This document shows positions 27,218 to 35,204 of a stretch of 64,000 nucleotides of DNA, piece after piece. This stretch comes from Pseudomonas sp. WN033. GTDB lineage: Bacteria; Pseudomonadota; Gammaproteobacteria; Pseudomonadales; Pseudomonadaceae. The notes under the pieces were generated by a model that was given only the letters and a program-made list of their open reading frames with translations, was not told where the DNA came from and made no database searches. The position numbers were made by a program, and so were the translations under genes. Location: NCBI GenBank assembly GCA_002287035.1, contig NSKG01000004.1:62001-126000 (forward strand), given 5' to 3'. The stretch's first letter is position 1. Each line of letters begins with the position of its first letter.

Positions 27218-29284
27218 TCACTCGGCTGAGAAGTCGTAATTCATGCTGTCGCTGGGGGCTTGCAGGTAGTGTCCCTGGATGTAGTTGGCACCGGCCTGCC
27301 AGAGGGTCGGAATCATTGCTGCACTGTCGACGAACGGTACTATGGTCAGCTTGCCCTGACTGTGCAGTGCGCTGATCATGTCTTTCAGGGTTTCCACTGC
27401 TTCGGGGTTGGACAAATCGCGGCTGAAGGAGCCGTCAATCTTGACGGCATCCACGTGCAGGTGTTTCAAGGCGGCATAGGGGTTCAGAGCGCAGCCAAAG
27501 TGTCGAAGCGAGACTTTGCAGTGCAGAGCGGCCATAGCCTCGGTCAGAATTTTGGCCTGTTTCATATAGGTGTTGGCGTCGGCGTCATTGAACTGGAAGC
27601 CGATGGCGTCAGCGGGTAGTCGGGTGGTCTTGAGCAACCCTGAAATCCAGGGCACCAACTCTGGATCCTGCAGGCTGGCGCCAGTCAGATTGAGCAGCAG
27701 GCGGGTGTCGGCGCCTTTACTGCGATGGTTGGCCAGCAGCTTGATGGCGCTCTCAATCATCCAGCGGTCGATGGCGCCAGCCAGACCCGCTTCCTGGGCC
27801 GCCGGGAGGAAATCACCGGCAGGAACTTCTTCGCCCTCGCGATTGAGCAGGCGCAGGAACACTTCATACTGCTCGGCATTATCACCACGCAGACTGATGA
27901 TCGGCTGGAACAGCAGGCGGAAGGCGTTGGTTTCCAGAGTGTGCTGGATCAGGGCGATCAGATCTCCGCGGTTGGCCTGGTGTGCCAGTTCATCCAGCGG
28001 GTTGAACAGTTTGATGGCGTTGCCGCCAGCCTGGCTGAGCTGGTCGGCCAGGCGATGGGCTCGATCAATGGCTTGGGCCGGCTTGGGGCTGGTTTCGCTG
28101 ATGGCAGCTACGCCCATGCTGACGGTGATTTGAACCGTACGGCCGCTGGCCTCGAATAGATTGGATTCTATCCGTTGGCGCAACTGCTCAAGTTGTTCTG
28201 CCTGGCTTTCCGGCTCATGACCTTCAATCAGAACACTGCAGGCGTCGTCGCCAAAGCGGGCCATCAGCGTTTCGGCCGGGAAACTGTCCTTGAGAATCTG
28301 GGCCAGATCGGTCAGGACCAGGTCGGCGCCGCCGATACCAATGTCAGCCTGCAGGCTGTTGAAGCCGTCAATGCTCAGATAGACCAGCGTACTGGGGCGG
28401 CCCTGGCGTACGGCCTGCTCGCTGATACTTTCCAGTTGTTCCTGAAAATAGTTGCGGTTGTACAGGCCGGTGACCAGATCCTGGCTGGTCATAACCTTGA
28501 GCTTCTCTTCAAACTCGGCGCTGGCGGTTTCCACCCGGATCACTACCTGGGTGCAGGGTTCGCCGTCGTAGGTTGCCGGGGAGAAGGTCAGCAGCAGCGG
28601 CAGTTCGCGGCCTTCGATGTCCACTCCGCTGCAGCGCATTTCGTTGCACTCGCCTCGATCCATATAGTGACGCAGGAAGTCCTTGAATGCTGACTGATCC
28701 TTGGCGGCAATCAGGCCAACCATGGGTTCGGCGGCCAGGTCGTCCGGGTCGTCGTAGCCGAACAGCCCCAGGTAGGCCTGATTGGCATAGATGTGCATGC
28801 CGTCATGGACGTAGGCGATGGCATCGACCGAACTGTCGAGCAGCAACTGACAGCGCTTTTCTGCTTCACGCAAGGCTTGCTCGGCGATGCGCTGTTGCCG
28901 TCTGGCGGTGAGATTGGTCAATTCGCGTTTTACCGCCAGAGTCAGTAGGGACTCGGCACTGACCGGAACGGCATCCTGCATGCCTTGGCTCAGGGCTTCG
29001 CGGCGAGCTTCAGTAGATTCTTCTTCCAGTAGCAGAATAAACGGCAGGTCGCGGGCCTGACCAATCAGTGTGCAGGCCTGAGTGGCGCTCATGAAGCTGG
29101 TTTCGGGAATCGCCAGGCAAAGGTCCCAGGTTTGTTGCAGCGACTCCTGCAAATCCTCCAGGGAGCTGATGCGGTGGGCGCGGGTGGCATGGCCGGCATT
29201 ACGCAGGATGCTTACCAGATGCTCGGCGTTGTTTTGCGAGTCTTCGAGAATCAGTAGCCTGATGGCGTTGGTGTCGGTGCCCAT
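27218..29284 (-). CDS. fimX: Cyclic-di-GMP receptor FimX (degenerate GGDEF-EAL protein)
   Basis: 688 residues, close to P. aeruginosa FimX (691). In order: a receiver-like domain (IRLLILEDSQNNAEHLV) that lacks an obvious phosphoacceptor Asp, a PAS domain at ~140-260, a GGDEF-like domain in which the active-site loop reads RFGDDACSV, and an EAL-like domain in which EAL is replaced by EVF. Both enzymatic motifs are degenerate, as in FimX, which binds c-di-GMP and drives type IV pilus assembly at one pole. Start ATG 29284. A hairpin (29299-29317) and a TATATG -10 candidate lie in the leader. Confidence 0.9.
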   Translation of the reverse strand: MGTDTNAIRLLILEDSQNNAEHLVSILRNAGHATRAHRISSLEDLQESLQQTWDLCLAIPETSFMSATQACTLIGQARDLPFILLLEEESTEARREALSQGMQDAVPVSAESLLTLAVKRELTNLTARRQQRIAEQALREAEKRCQLLLDSSVDAIAYVHDGMHIYANQAYLGLFGYDDPDDLAAEPMVGLIAAKDQSAFKDFLRHYMDRGECNEMRCSGVDIEGRELPLLLTFSPATYDGEPCTQVVIRVETASAEFEEKLKVMTSQDLVTGLYNRNYFQEQLESISEQAVRQGRPSTLVYLSIDGFNSLQADIGIGGADLVLTDLAQILKDSFPAETLMARFGDDACSVLIEGHEPESQAEQLEQLRQRIESNLFEASGRTVQITVSMGVAAISETSPKPAQAIDRAHRLADQLSQAGGNAIKLFNPLDELAHQANRGDLIALIQHTLETNAFRLLFQPIISLRGDNAEQYEVFLRLLNREGEEVPAGDFLPAAQEAGLAGAIDRWMIESAIKLLANHRSKGADTRLLLNLTGASLQDPELVPWISGLLKTTRLPADAIGFQFNDADANTYMKQAKILTEAMAALHCKVSLRHFGCALNPYAALKHLHVDAVKIDGSFSRDLSNPEAVETLKDMISALHSQGKLTIVPFVDSAAMIPTLWQAGANYIQGHYLQAPSDSMNYDFSAE

Positions 29285-29341
29285 GGTCTTCCGCGTCGGA
29301 GCAGGCAAGACCTGCTCTTTTGGTCATATAGGCTTTTGAAT

Positions 29342-31153
29342 TTACAAGGACTTCCAGAGTGAGTCAAAGTCATCCTCGCTACCGGTCCCCAAAGATGTGC
29401 TGTGGGTCTCGGAATGGGATTTTCCGCTCTTGGGCTGTTCAAGAACACGGTATTCAAACTGGTTGAAACTGCCGGTGGCGGCTACCCGGTCAGTCAGGTG
29501 GCCACGCAGCTCATGGCTGCCCAGGTGAATTATCACCTTGCTGTTGACCTGAAATGGCAGGCGTGGAGTGATCAGTGTTGCTGGACGGTCGATGGCGCTG
29601 ACTGCCGGGAGCATCAAGGCGCGCAGGAAATGACTTGGCTCGCCGGTCTTGCGCACCAGCTTAACTGCGCACGGGGTGCAATGGGGGGCGATAAGTTCGA
29701 CACCCATTTGCGTGCCGCCGCCACGGACCTGGCGAATCCAGCGAACCACCGCCAGACTCCAATCCTGCTCGCGAGCTTCCTGGACACTCAGCAATTCTCC
29801 GGCCTGGAGCTGCTTGGGTACCTCCTTGGGCCAGGTCAGGCAAAATCCACCCGGGCTGTGATTGACGATCGGTAGCTCGTGAATCGGATAACTGGCTTCA
29901 TTCTCTTCGGCTTCGCTGTTCTCGCGTTGGAGTACGCTGGCGCCTGGAGTGTAGTCAATGGCCTGGTAGTCAGAGCTCACCCACTCCACTGATCGGTCGC
30001 CATCGAAGGCCGAGCCCCAGCCCGCGCCATGTCGAGCGCGTTGCGCCACATCGGAGAACGGGTTGAGCTGTTGTTCGTCGGCATTGATGAAGCGGGCAAA
30101 GGCACGCTTGGCAATTCGGAAGTGGGTGGCACTCATGCCGATACTGACCTTCAGCGTGCCGCGCCCGGGGACCCGGTTGAAGGTGCGCTCGGCCAGATCG
30201 CCCCAGCTTTGACTAAGGTGCTGCAGCAATTCCACACCAAGAGACTCGGGCACGACCAGGCTTGCCTCACCGCCATTGAGCATGTGTTGCTTGATGCCTT
30301 CGACCAGGTTATGAGTGTCGAGTCCGAGGCTGTGGCTCAGGTCTTCGTTCTGCAGTAGTGAGCGGTAACGCGGAGCGCTGTCTACTGTCGGATTGACAAT
30401 CAGCAGTGAGGAACTGTCACTGGCTGGAACCAGGCTTGCCAACTGGCACCAGTCTTCCAGTGTGGTAAAGAGACGGGCCATGGCGCTTTGGCGCATCTGG
30501 TTCGGCTGGGCGGCACCCATCAGCAGGGCACTCAGATAGCAATTTTCAATACTCAGCGGCGCCTGGTTGCGGCTGAGTGGGTCTGCTACCGGGAGGTCAT
30601 GGATCTTGCGATGACGGGCAAGCTGGTACAGTTGATGCAGCTCCAGCCAGATGCCTTCGGCGACTGGGCAATAGAGCTGATAGGCCCGCAACAATGGACC
30701 GCATAGTGAGCGCATGGCGCGCTGAATCGCCAGGGTAAACAGCTCGCCATGTTCCCGGGCTTTGAGAGTGCGCTCCTGGGCCACCACGATCTTGTAGCCA
30801 TTGGCCAGATGGTTCTGCAGTGACTGCGATAGATTGGCGACCTTGCGTGGCCGCTCTTCAAGAACGATGGCCTGGCCCAGGTAATACTTGGACAGGGAGG
30901 TGCAGACGTAGTGGACCTCGGGGCGAATGCGCTCGAGTATCGCCAGTCTGAGCTCGGCGGGCATATCGTACTGGTTGAGTTCGATCAGACCCTGGTACAA
31001 CTGCCTGGCAGTCTCACCGATATTAGCCTTGGGCAGATTGGCGATCCAGCGGGCAATACCTTTCTCACTGGGTTCGGCGAAACTCAGGTTGTCACGGGTC
31101 TGCTTGGGAATGCGCAGCAGCAGTTTGTGTGGTGTGCTGTCCATGGTGGTCAT
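29342..31153 (-). CDS. PilZ-like domain protein, probable c-di-GMP pathway partner of FimX
   Basis: 603 residues and largely unassigned. The first ~400 residues are mostly helical with no recognised motif. The C-terminal part, near residue 440, has LPIVNHSPGGFCLTW, which fits the (D/N)xSxxG half of the PilZ c-di-GMP-binding motif, and then VQEAREQDWSLAVVRWIR with the beta-strand pattern of a PilZ barrel. The RxxxR half is not obvious, so binding is uncertain. The gene sits directly upstream of fimX on the same strand, as its counterpart (PA4958) does in P. aeruginosa. I start at 31153; 31144 is also possible. Confidence 0.6.
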   Translation of the reverse strand: MTTMDSTPHKLLLRIPKQTRDNLSFAEPSEKGIARWIANLPKANIGETARQLYQGLIELNQYDMPAELRLAILERIRPEVHYVCTSLSKYYLGQAIVLEERPRKVANLSQSLQNHLANGYKIVVAQERTLKAREHGELFTLAIQRAMRSLCGPLLRAYQLYCPVAEGIWLELHQLYQLARHRKIHDLPVADPLSRNQAPLSIENCYLSALLMGAAQPNQMRQSAMARLFTTLEDWCQLASLVPASDSSSLLIVNPTVDSAPRYRSLLQNEDLSHSLGLDTHNLVEGIKQHMLNGGEASLVVPESLGVELLQHLSQSWGDLAERTFNRVPGRGTLKVSIGMSATHFRIAKRAFARFINADEQQLNPFSDVAQRARHGAGWGSAFDGDRSVEWVSSDYQAIDYTPGASVLQRENSEAEENEASYPIHELPIVNHSPGGFCLTWPKEVPKQLQAGELLSVQEAREQDWSLAVVRWIRQVRGGGTQMGVELIAPHCTPCAVKLVRKTGEPSHFLRALMLPAVSAIDRPATLITPRLPFQVNSKVIIHLGSHELRGHLTDRVAATGSFNQFEYRVLEQPKSGKSHSETHSTSLGTGSEDDFDSLWKSL

Positions 31154-31318
31154 TATCCAGTACTGGAGGTTCCGGCTCCAACCTGACGGACTACAAAACC
31201 GAGCTCCGGGCATAAATGGAGAAACTGCTCACACTGTAGCAGTTATGCTCTGGCGACGCTAAGCCAGCCGCTGGCCGGTCGAGTTCAGCGGATGGCTGTG
31301 ACGCTTTCGAGTCCTGGC

Positions 31319-32344
31319 TCAGTCTTCCAGCAGCTCGATAGGCAGGGGTACCTTGCTTGCCCGGCCGGCCACTTCACGCACCAGCTTGGGTACCAGAAAG
31401 CCCGGCAGGCGAGCCAGCATCCGACCTACCAGCTCTTTGGCCTGTTGGTCATCGATGTGGAAATGTCCGGCACCACGCACATGATCCAGAACATGGAGAT
31501 AATAGGGCAAAATGCCATTATCGGCTAGGTGTTCGCTGAGGGCGATCTGGTCTTCCAGCTGGTCATTCACGCCCTTGAGCAGCACCGCCTGATTGAGCAG
31601 CAGCATGCCGGCACCACGCAGTCGGGACGTGGCGCCGGCCAAAGCCTGATCCAGCTCATTGGCATGGTTGCAGTGCAGCACCATGGTCACTGGTAGTCGG
31701 GTGCCACACAGCGCTTCGAGCAGGCTGTCGGTGACCCGTTGGGGTATGACCACCGGCAGCCGGGTATGGACTCGCAGGCGGCGAACATGCGGGATCTCGG
31801 CAATGCGCCGGGTCAGCCAGTGCAGGCGCTTGTCGTTGGCTGCCAGGGGGTCGCCACCGCTGTAGATCACTTCGCTGATCGAATTATCGGCCCGGATGTA
31901 GTCCAGTGCCTGCTCCCATTCCTGACTGCTCAGATTGTTGTCGGCATAGGGGAAATGCCGGCGAAAGCAGTAACGACAGTTGACCGCGCAGCCGCCGCTG
32001 ACGATCAGCAGCAGCCGGCCGTGATACTTGTGAATGATGCCTGGGCGGGCATTGCTGTGTTGTTCACCCAGCGGGTCGAGGACAAAACCGGGTTGCTCCT
32101 GCAGCTCTTCGCCGACTGGCAGAACCTGGCGCAAAAGCGGGTCGTTGAGGTTGCCGGGCTGCATTCTTGCCAGGTAGGGTTCGGGCACCCGCAAGGGGAA
32201 TTCGGCGCAGGCCGCCAGCCCCGGCTCGAGCAGGGCGGTATCGAGTTCGAGCCGCTGGAGCAGGGCCCGTACATCGGTAATGCTGGTGGCCAGCAGCGTT
32301 TGCCAGTCGACAGACTCAACAGGCGCCGAAGTTCCATGTATCAT
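31319..32344 (-). CDS. epmB: EF-P (S)-to-(R)-beta-lysine 2,3-aminomutase EpmB
   Basis: 341 residues of the lysine 2,3-aminomutase family. The radical SAM cluster motif is CAVNCRYCFRRHFPY. IYSGGDPLAANDKRL and the PLP-binding C-terminal portion follow. EpmB converts L-alpha-lysine to (R)-beta-lysine, which EpmA attaches to EF-P. The gene is divergent from efp with 78 bp between their starts. ATG 32344 is preferred over a TTG 18 bp upstream. Together with efp and epmA it makes a complete modification cassette. Confidence 0.9.
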   Translation of the reverse strand: MIHGTSAPVESVDWQTLLATSITDVRALLQRLELDTALLEPGLAACAEFPLRVPEPYLARMQPGNLNDPLLRQVLPVGEELQEQPGFVLDPLGEQHSNARPGIIHKYHGRLLLIVSGGCAVNCRYCFRRHFPYADNNLSSQEWEQALDYIRADNSISEVIYSGGDPLAANDKRLHWLTRRIAEIPHVRRLRVHTRLPVVIPQRVTDSLLEALCGTRLPVTMVLHCNHANELDQALAGATSRLRGAGMLLLNQAVLLKGVNDQLEDQIALSEHLADNGILPYYLHVLDHVRGAGHFHIDDQQAKELVGRMLARLPGFLVPKLVREVAGRASKVPLPIELLED

Positions 32345-32422
32345 TGGCGTTTTTCCGCGCAAGGGTGACAGAGCATCCGGGCGCGATTCCGGATCTACCG
32401 TTCAAACTGAAGTGGGAAAGTT

Positions 32423-32989
32423 ATGGCCAGTTATTCTACCAACGAATTCAAGCCGGGTCTCAAAGTGATGCTCGATGGTGACCCCTGCTCGATCCTCGAG
32501 AACGAGTACGTCAAGCCGGGCAAGGGTCAGGCTTTCAACCGGGTCAAGGTGCGCAACCTGAAGACCGGTCGGGTCAACGAGCGCACCTTCAAGTCCGGTG
32601 ACAGCCTGGAAGGCGCCGACGTGATGGATCGCGATATGGAGTTCCTGTACGCCGATGGCGAGTTCTGGCACTTCATGGCCACCGACGGCTCCTTTGAGCA
32701 GTTCGGTGCTGACGAGAAGGCTGTAGGCGACTGCATCAACTGGATCAAGGAGCAGGTGATCTACACCGTGACCCTGTTCAATGGTTCGCCGATTGCCGTC
32801 ACTCCGCCGAACTTCGTCGAGCTGGAAGTGGTCGAGACCGATCCGGGTGTGCGTGGTGATACCTCCGGCGGCGGCAACAAGCCGGCCAAGCTGGTGACTG
32901 GTGCGGTAGTCAAGGTGCCGTTGTTCATCAACGTTGGTGACGTGCTCAAGGTCGATACTCGCACCAGCGACTACGTTGGCCGTGCCTGA
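32423..32989 (+). CDS. efp: Elongation factor P, lysine-modified (E. coli) type
   Basis: 188 residues, three KOW/OB beta-barrel domains. The tip of domain I reads [10 protein letters not shown] with the modifiable lysine exactly at position 34 (codon 32522-32524), as in E. coli. EF-P relieves ribosome stalling at polyproline. The adjoining epmB and epmA encode the enzymes that beta-lysylate this residue. Typical Pseudomonas EF-P instead has Arg32 in a SGRNA loop that EarP rhamnosylates. An obvious terminator follows 24 bp after the stop. Confidence 0.97.
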   Translation: MASYSTNEFKPGLKVMLDGDPCSILENEYVKPGKGQAFNRVKVRNLKTGRVNERTFKSGDSLEGADVMDRDMEFLYADGEFWHFMATDGSFEQFGADEKAVGDCINWIKEQVIYTVTLFNGSPIAVTPPNFVELEVVETDPGVRGDTSGGGNKPAKLVTGAVVKVPLFINVGDVLKVDTRTSDYVGRA

Positions 32990-33012
32990 TTAGCGCCTTG
33001 GCGTTCGTCATC

Positions 33013-33040
33013 AACCGGGGCCTAGGCCCCGGTTTTGCGT
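33013..33040 (+). terminator. Rho-independent terminator of efp
   Basis: A perfect palindrome, AACCGGGGCC / GGCCCCGGTT with TA between, at 33013-33034, is followed by TTGCGTTTT. The strong GC stem and T-rich tail directly after efp make a convincing terminator. Confidence 0.85.
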
Positions 33041-33077
33041 TTTAACCGGTGCGGATTTCAAACGGAGAGTTTGAGGG

Positions 33078-33184
33078 CCGGTCACCCGCAGACCTGTTCT
33101 GGACCGTTAGATGCCAGGGATGGCATCTACGAGCCTACAGGGATGTATTCACGGCGTGTCCAGAACAGGTCTGTGGGTGACCGG
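33078..33184. repeat. Long inverted-repeat element, copy A1
   Basis: Two 27-nt arms, 33078-33104 and 33158-33184, are complementary at 26 of 27 positions. They enclose a 53-nt core (33105-33157). Inside the core AGATGCCA-GGGA-TGGCATCT forms a second small hairpin. The core matches the reverse complement of the core at 41220-41272 at 49 of 53 positions, yet the arms of the two copies differ apart from the inner TTCTGGAC. It lies in the 252-bp efp-epmA gap; the rest of the gap holds only the efp terminator and the epmA ribosome-binding site. Confidence 0.9.
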
Positions 33185-33241
33185 ACAGGCGCAGGACACA
33201 TGTGATCAATGCTTTATTTACCGTTCAGGACGGAGTACCCG

Positions 33242-34201
33242 ATGAGCGACTGGCGACCCAGCGCGACCCTTGCGGCCTTGCGCCAGCGTGCGGCGATCAT
33301 TGACCAGATTCGTGCGTTCTTTCGTCAGCGCGAGGTGCTGGAGGTGGAAACACCGAGCCTGTCGGCAGCGGCAGTCAGTGATCCGCACCTGTTTCCATTT
33401 GTCTGCGACTACGTGCCTGAAGGCGGTGGGTCGGCGCAGCCACTGTACCTGCATACCTCGCCGGAATATCCGATGAAGCGTCTGCTGGCTGCCGGCAGTG
33501 GGCCGATCTGGCAGTTGGCCAGGGTTTTTCGCAATGGCGAAAGTGGCCGGCGGCACAATCCCGAGTTCAGCATGCTTGAATGGTATCGACCGGGCTTTGA
33601 TCATCACCAGTTGATGGGTGAAGTCGATGAGCTGGTCAGGCAAATCCTCGGCTCGGTGCCGGCCCGGCGTGTGACCTATGCGGCGCTGTTCGTCCAGCAA
33701 CTGGGTGTCGATATCCATACCTGTCAACAGGAGGAGCTAGTCGCGCTTGGCCGCTCCCGTTGTAGCTTCGACGGTGAACTGGACCGCGATGGCTGGCTCA
33801 ATTTGCTGTTTTCCCACTGCATTGAGCCGACTCTGATCGAGCCGACCCTGGTCTACGCCTTTCCGGCGTCCCAGGCGGCGTTGGCCCGGGTAGTTGAGGG
33901 CGATGACCAAGTGCCCAGTGCCGCGCGCTTTGAGCTGTTCATCGACGGTATGGAGTTGGCCAACGGCTATTATGAACTCAGTGACGCCGATGAGCAGCTG
34001 CGGCGCTTTGAGACCGATCAGTTGCAGCGCCAGTCGCTTGGGCGACCGGTGCTGCCAATCGATCTGCATTTGGTTGACGCACTGCGTTCGGGTCTGCCGG
34101 ACTGTGCCGGTGTGGCCTTGGGCGTGGACCGTCTGGTGATGCTGGCGCTGGGCGCCAGCCGGATCGATGAGGTGGTGGCCTTTACCCTGGAGCGTGCTTG
34201 A
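33242..34201 (+). CDS. epmA: EF-P--(R)-beta-lysine ligase EpmA (GenX/PoxA)
   Basis: 319 residues, a class II lysyl-tRNA synthetase-like catalytic domain without the anticodon-binding domain. Motif 2 is ARVFRNGESGRRHNPEFSMLEWY and motif 3 is GVALGVDRLVMLALG. It activates (R)-beta-lysine and transfers it to Lys34 of EF-P. ATG 33242 has GGAG about 8 nt upstream; the open frame extends 33 bp further, but that is unlikely to be used. The gene is separated from efp by repeat A1 and is followed by more inverted repeats, so it is bracketed by structured intergenic DNA. Confidence 0.92.
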   Translation: MSDWRPSATLAALRQRAAIIDQIRAFFRQREVLEVETPSLSAAAVSDPHLFPFVCDYVPEGGGSAQPLYLHTSPEYPMKRLLAAGSGPIWQLARVFRNGESGRRHNPEFSMLEWYRPGFDHHQLMGEVDELVRQILGSVPARRVTYAALFVQQLGVDIHTCQQEELVALGRSRCSFDGELDRDGWLNLLFSHCIEPTLIEPTLVYAFPASQAALARVVEGDDQVPSAARFELFIDGMELANGYYELSDADEQLRRFETDQLQRQSLGRPVLPIDLHLVDALRSGLPDCAGVALGVDRLVMLALGASRIDEVVAFTLERA

Positions 34202-34214
34202 CCCTCGTCTGGCA

Positions 34215-34349
34215 GGGGGGGGGGAGCTGCTCCCTGGTCAATTCACCGCAGCTCCAGCCTGGAGCGGATGCTCCAGGCTCCCAGGAAAAGCAGCTGCTTG
34301 CGGTAACAGACTCTGGGCCTGCACCGAAACTGATTTAATCAGTGTTTCC
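34215..34349. repeat. Inverted repeats, G10 tract and MITE-type end between epmA and psd
   Basis: A run of ten G residues (34215-34224) is followed by AGCCTGGAGC-GGAT-GCTCCAGGCT (34256-34279), a perfect 10-bp hairpin. Weaker outer arms (GAGCTGCTCCCTGG / CCAGGAAAAGCAGCTGC) flank it. 34330-34349 is the inverted copy of GGAAACACTGATTAAATCAG, the same end as the element at 43952-44200. The psd stop codon lies inside it. The region looks like a decayed element or nested insertions. Confidence 0.65.
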
Positions 34350-35195
34350 CTGGCGCACAGTGCCCATCGCCTGCCCCATACGCACGGCACTGCCGGCAGC
34401 CAGTTCTTTGGCCCACTCAACCTTGTCCGGGCCGAACAGGACGATGGCGGTCGAGCCCAGCTTGAAGCGCCCCATTTCCGCTCCGCGTGCCAGTTCCGGC
34501 GCAGCCTGGCCGTAGCGCTGGCTGCTCAGTTGCCGGCTGGGTGGTGCGACCAGACCGGCCCAGACGGTTTCCACCGAGGCGACGATCATGGCACCGACCA
34601 GCACCACAGCCATCGGCCCGACCGGGGTATCGAACAGGCACACTACTCGTTCGTTGCGGGCAAACAGCTCGGGTACGTTTTCCGCTGTGCTTTGATTGAC
34701 CGAGAACAGCTTGCCGGGCACGTAGATCATGTCAGTCAGGGTGCCGCCCAAGGGCATGTGTACCCGGTGATAGTCGCGTGGCGACAGGTACACGGTGGCG
34801 AACTCGCCACCCTGGAACAGAGCTGCATGTTCCGGGTTGCCGCCGAGCAGTTCCAGCACGCTGAAGCTCTGTCCCTTGGCCTGGAAGATGCGGCCGTGTT
34901 CGATACGGCCCAGTTGACTGATGGCGCCATCGGCCGGGCACAGCACTTCATCGCCGTCGGCCAGCGGTCGGGCACCATCTTTCAATGCGCGGGTAAAGAA
35001 GTCATTGAAGCAGGCGTAGGCGGTCGGGTTTTCTTCGGCCGCCTCGCTCATGTCGACCTGATAGCGCTTCACAAACCAGGTGATGAAAGGGTTTTTGACC
35101 CAGCTCCAGGTGCAGTTGGCCAGGCCGCCGGCCAGGCGTGACAGCAGATGCTGGGGCAGCAGGTATTGGGAAATGATGAACAGGCGCTCGCGCAT
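34335..35195 (-). CDS. psd: Phosphatidylserine decarboxylase proenzyme
   Basis: 286 residues. KLGSTAIVLF contains the LGST self-cleavage site (between G247 and S248) that yields the pyruvoyl cofactor. DYHRVHMP supplies the conserved His. The enzyme makes phosphatidylethanolamine at the inner membrane. The start MRERLFIISQYLLPQHLLSRL is typical. The last residues (RQGNTD) and the TAA stop are encoded by the MITE-type terminal repeat at 34330-34349, so the C-terminus has been rewritten by an insertion beyond the active site. Confidence 0.95.
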   Translation of the reverse strand: MRERLFIISQYLLPQHLLSRLAGGLANCTWSWVKNPFITWFVKRYQVDMSEAAEENPTAYACFNDFFTRALKDGARPLADGDEVLCPADGAISQLGRIEHGRIFQAKGQSFSVLELLGGNPEHAALFQGGEFATVYLSPRDYHRVHMPLGGTLTDMIYVPGKLFSVNQSTAENVPELFARNERVVCLFDTPVGPMAVVLVGAMIVASVETVWAGLVAPPSRQLSSQRYGQAAPELARGAEMGRFKLGSTAIVLFGPDKVEWAKELAAGSAVRMGQAMGTVRQGNTD

Positions 35196-35204
35196 GCGGG
35201 GTCC

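Noticed and set aside
33078..33184. Integron attC site
   Set aside because: The arms form a long imperfect palindrome of about the right size, but the GTTRRRY/RYYYAAC core sites are missing, there is no cassette structure, and no integrase is visible.
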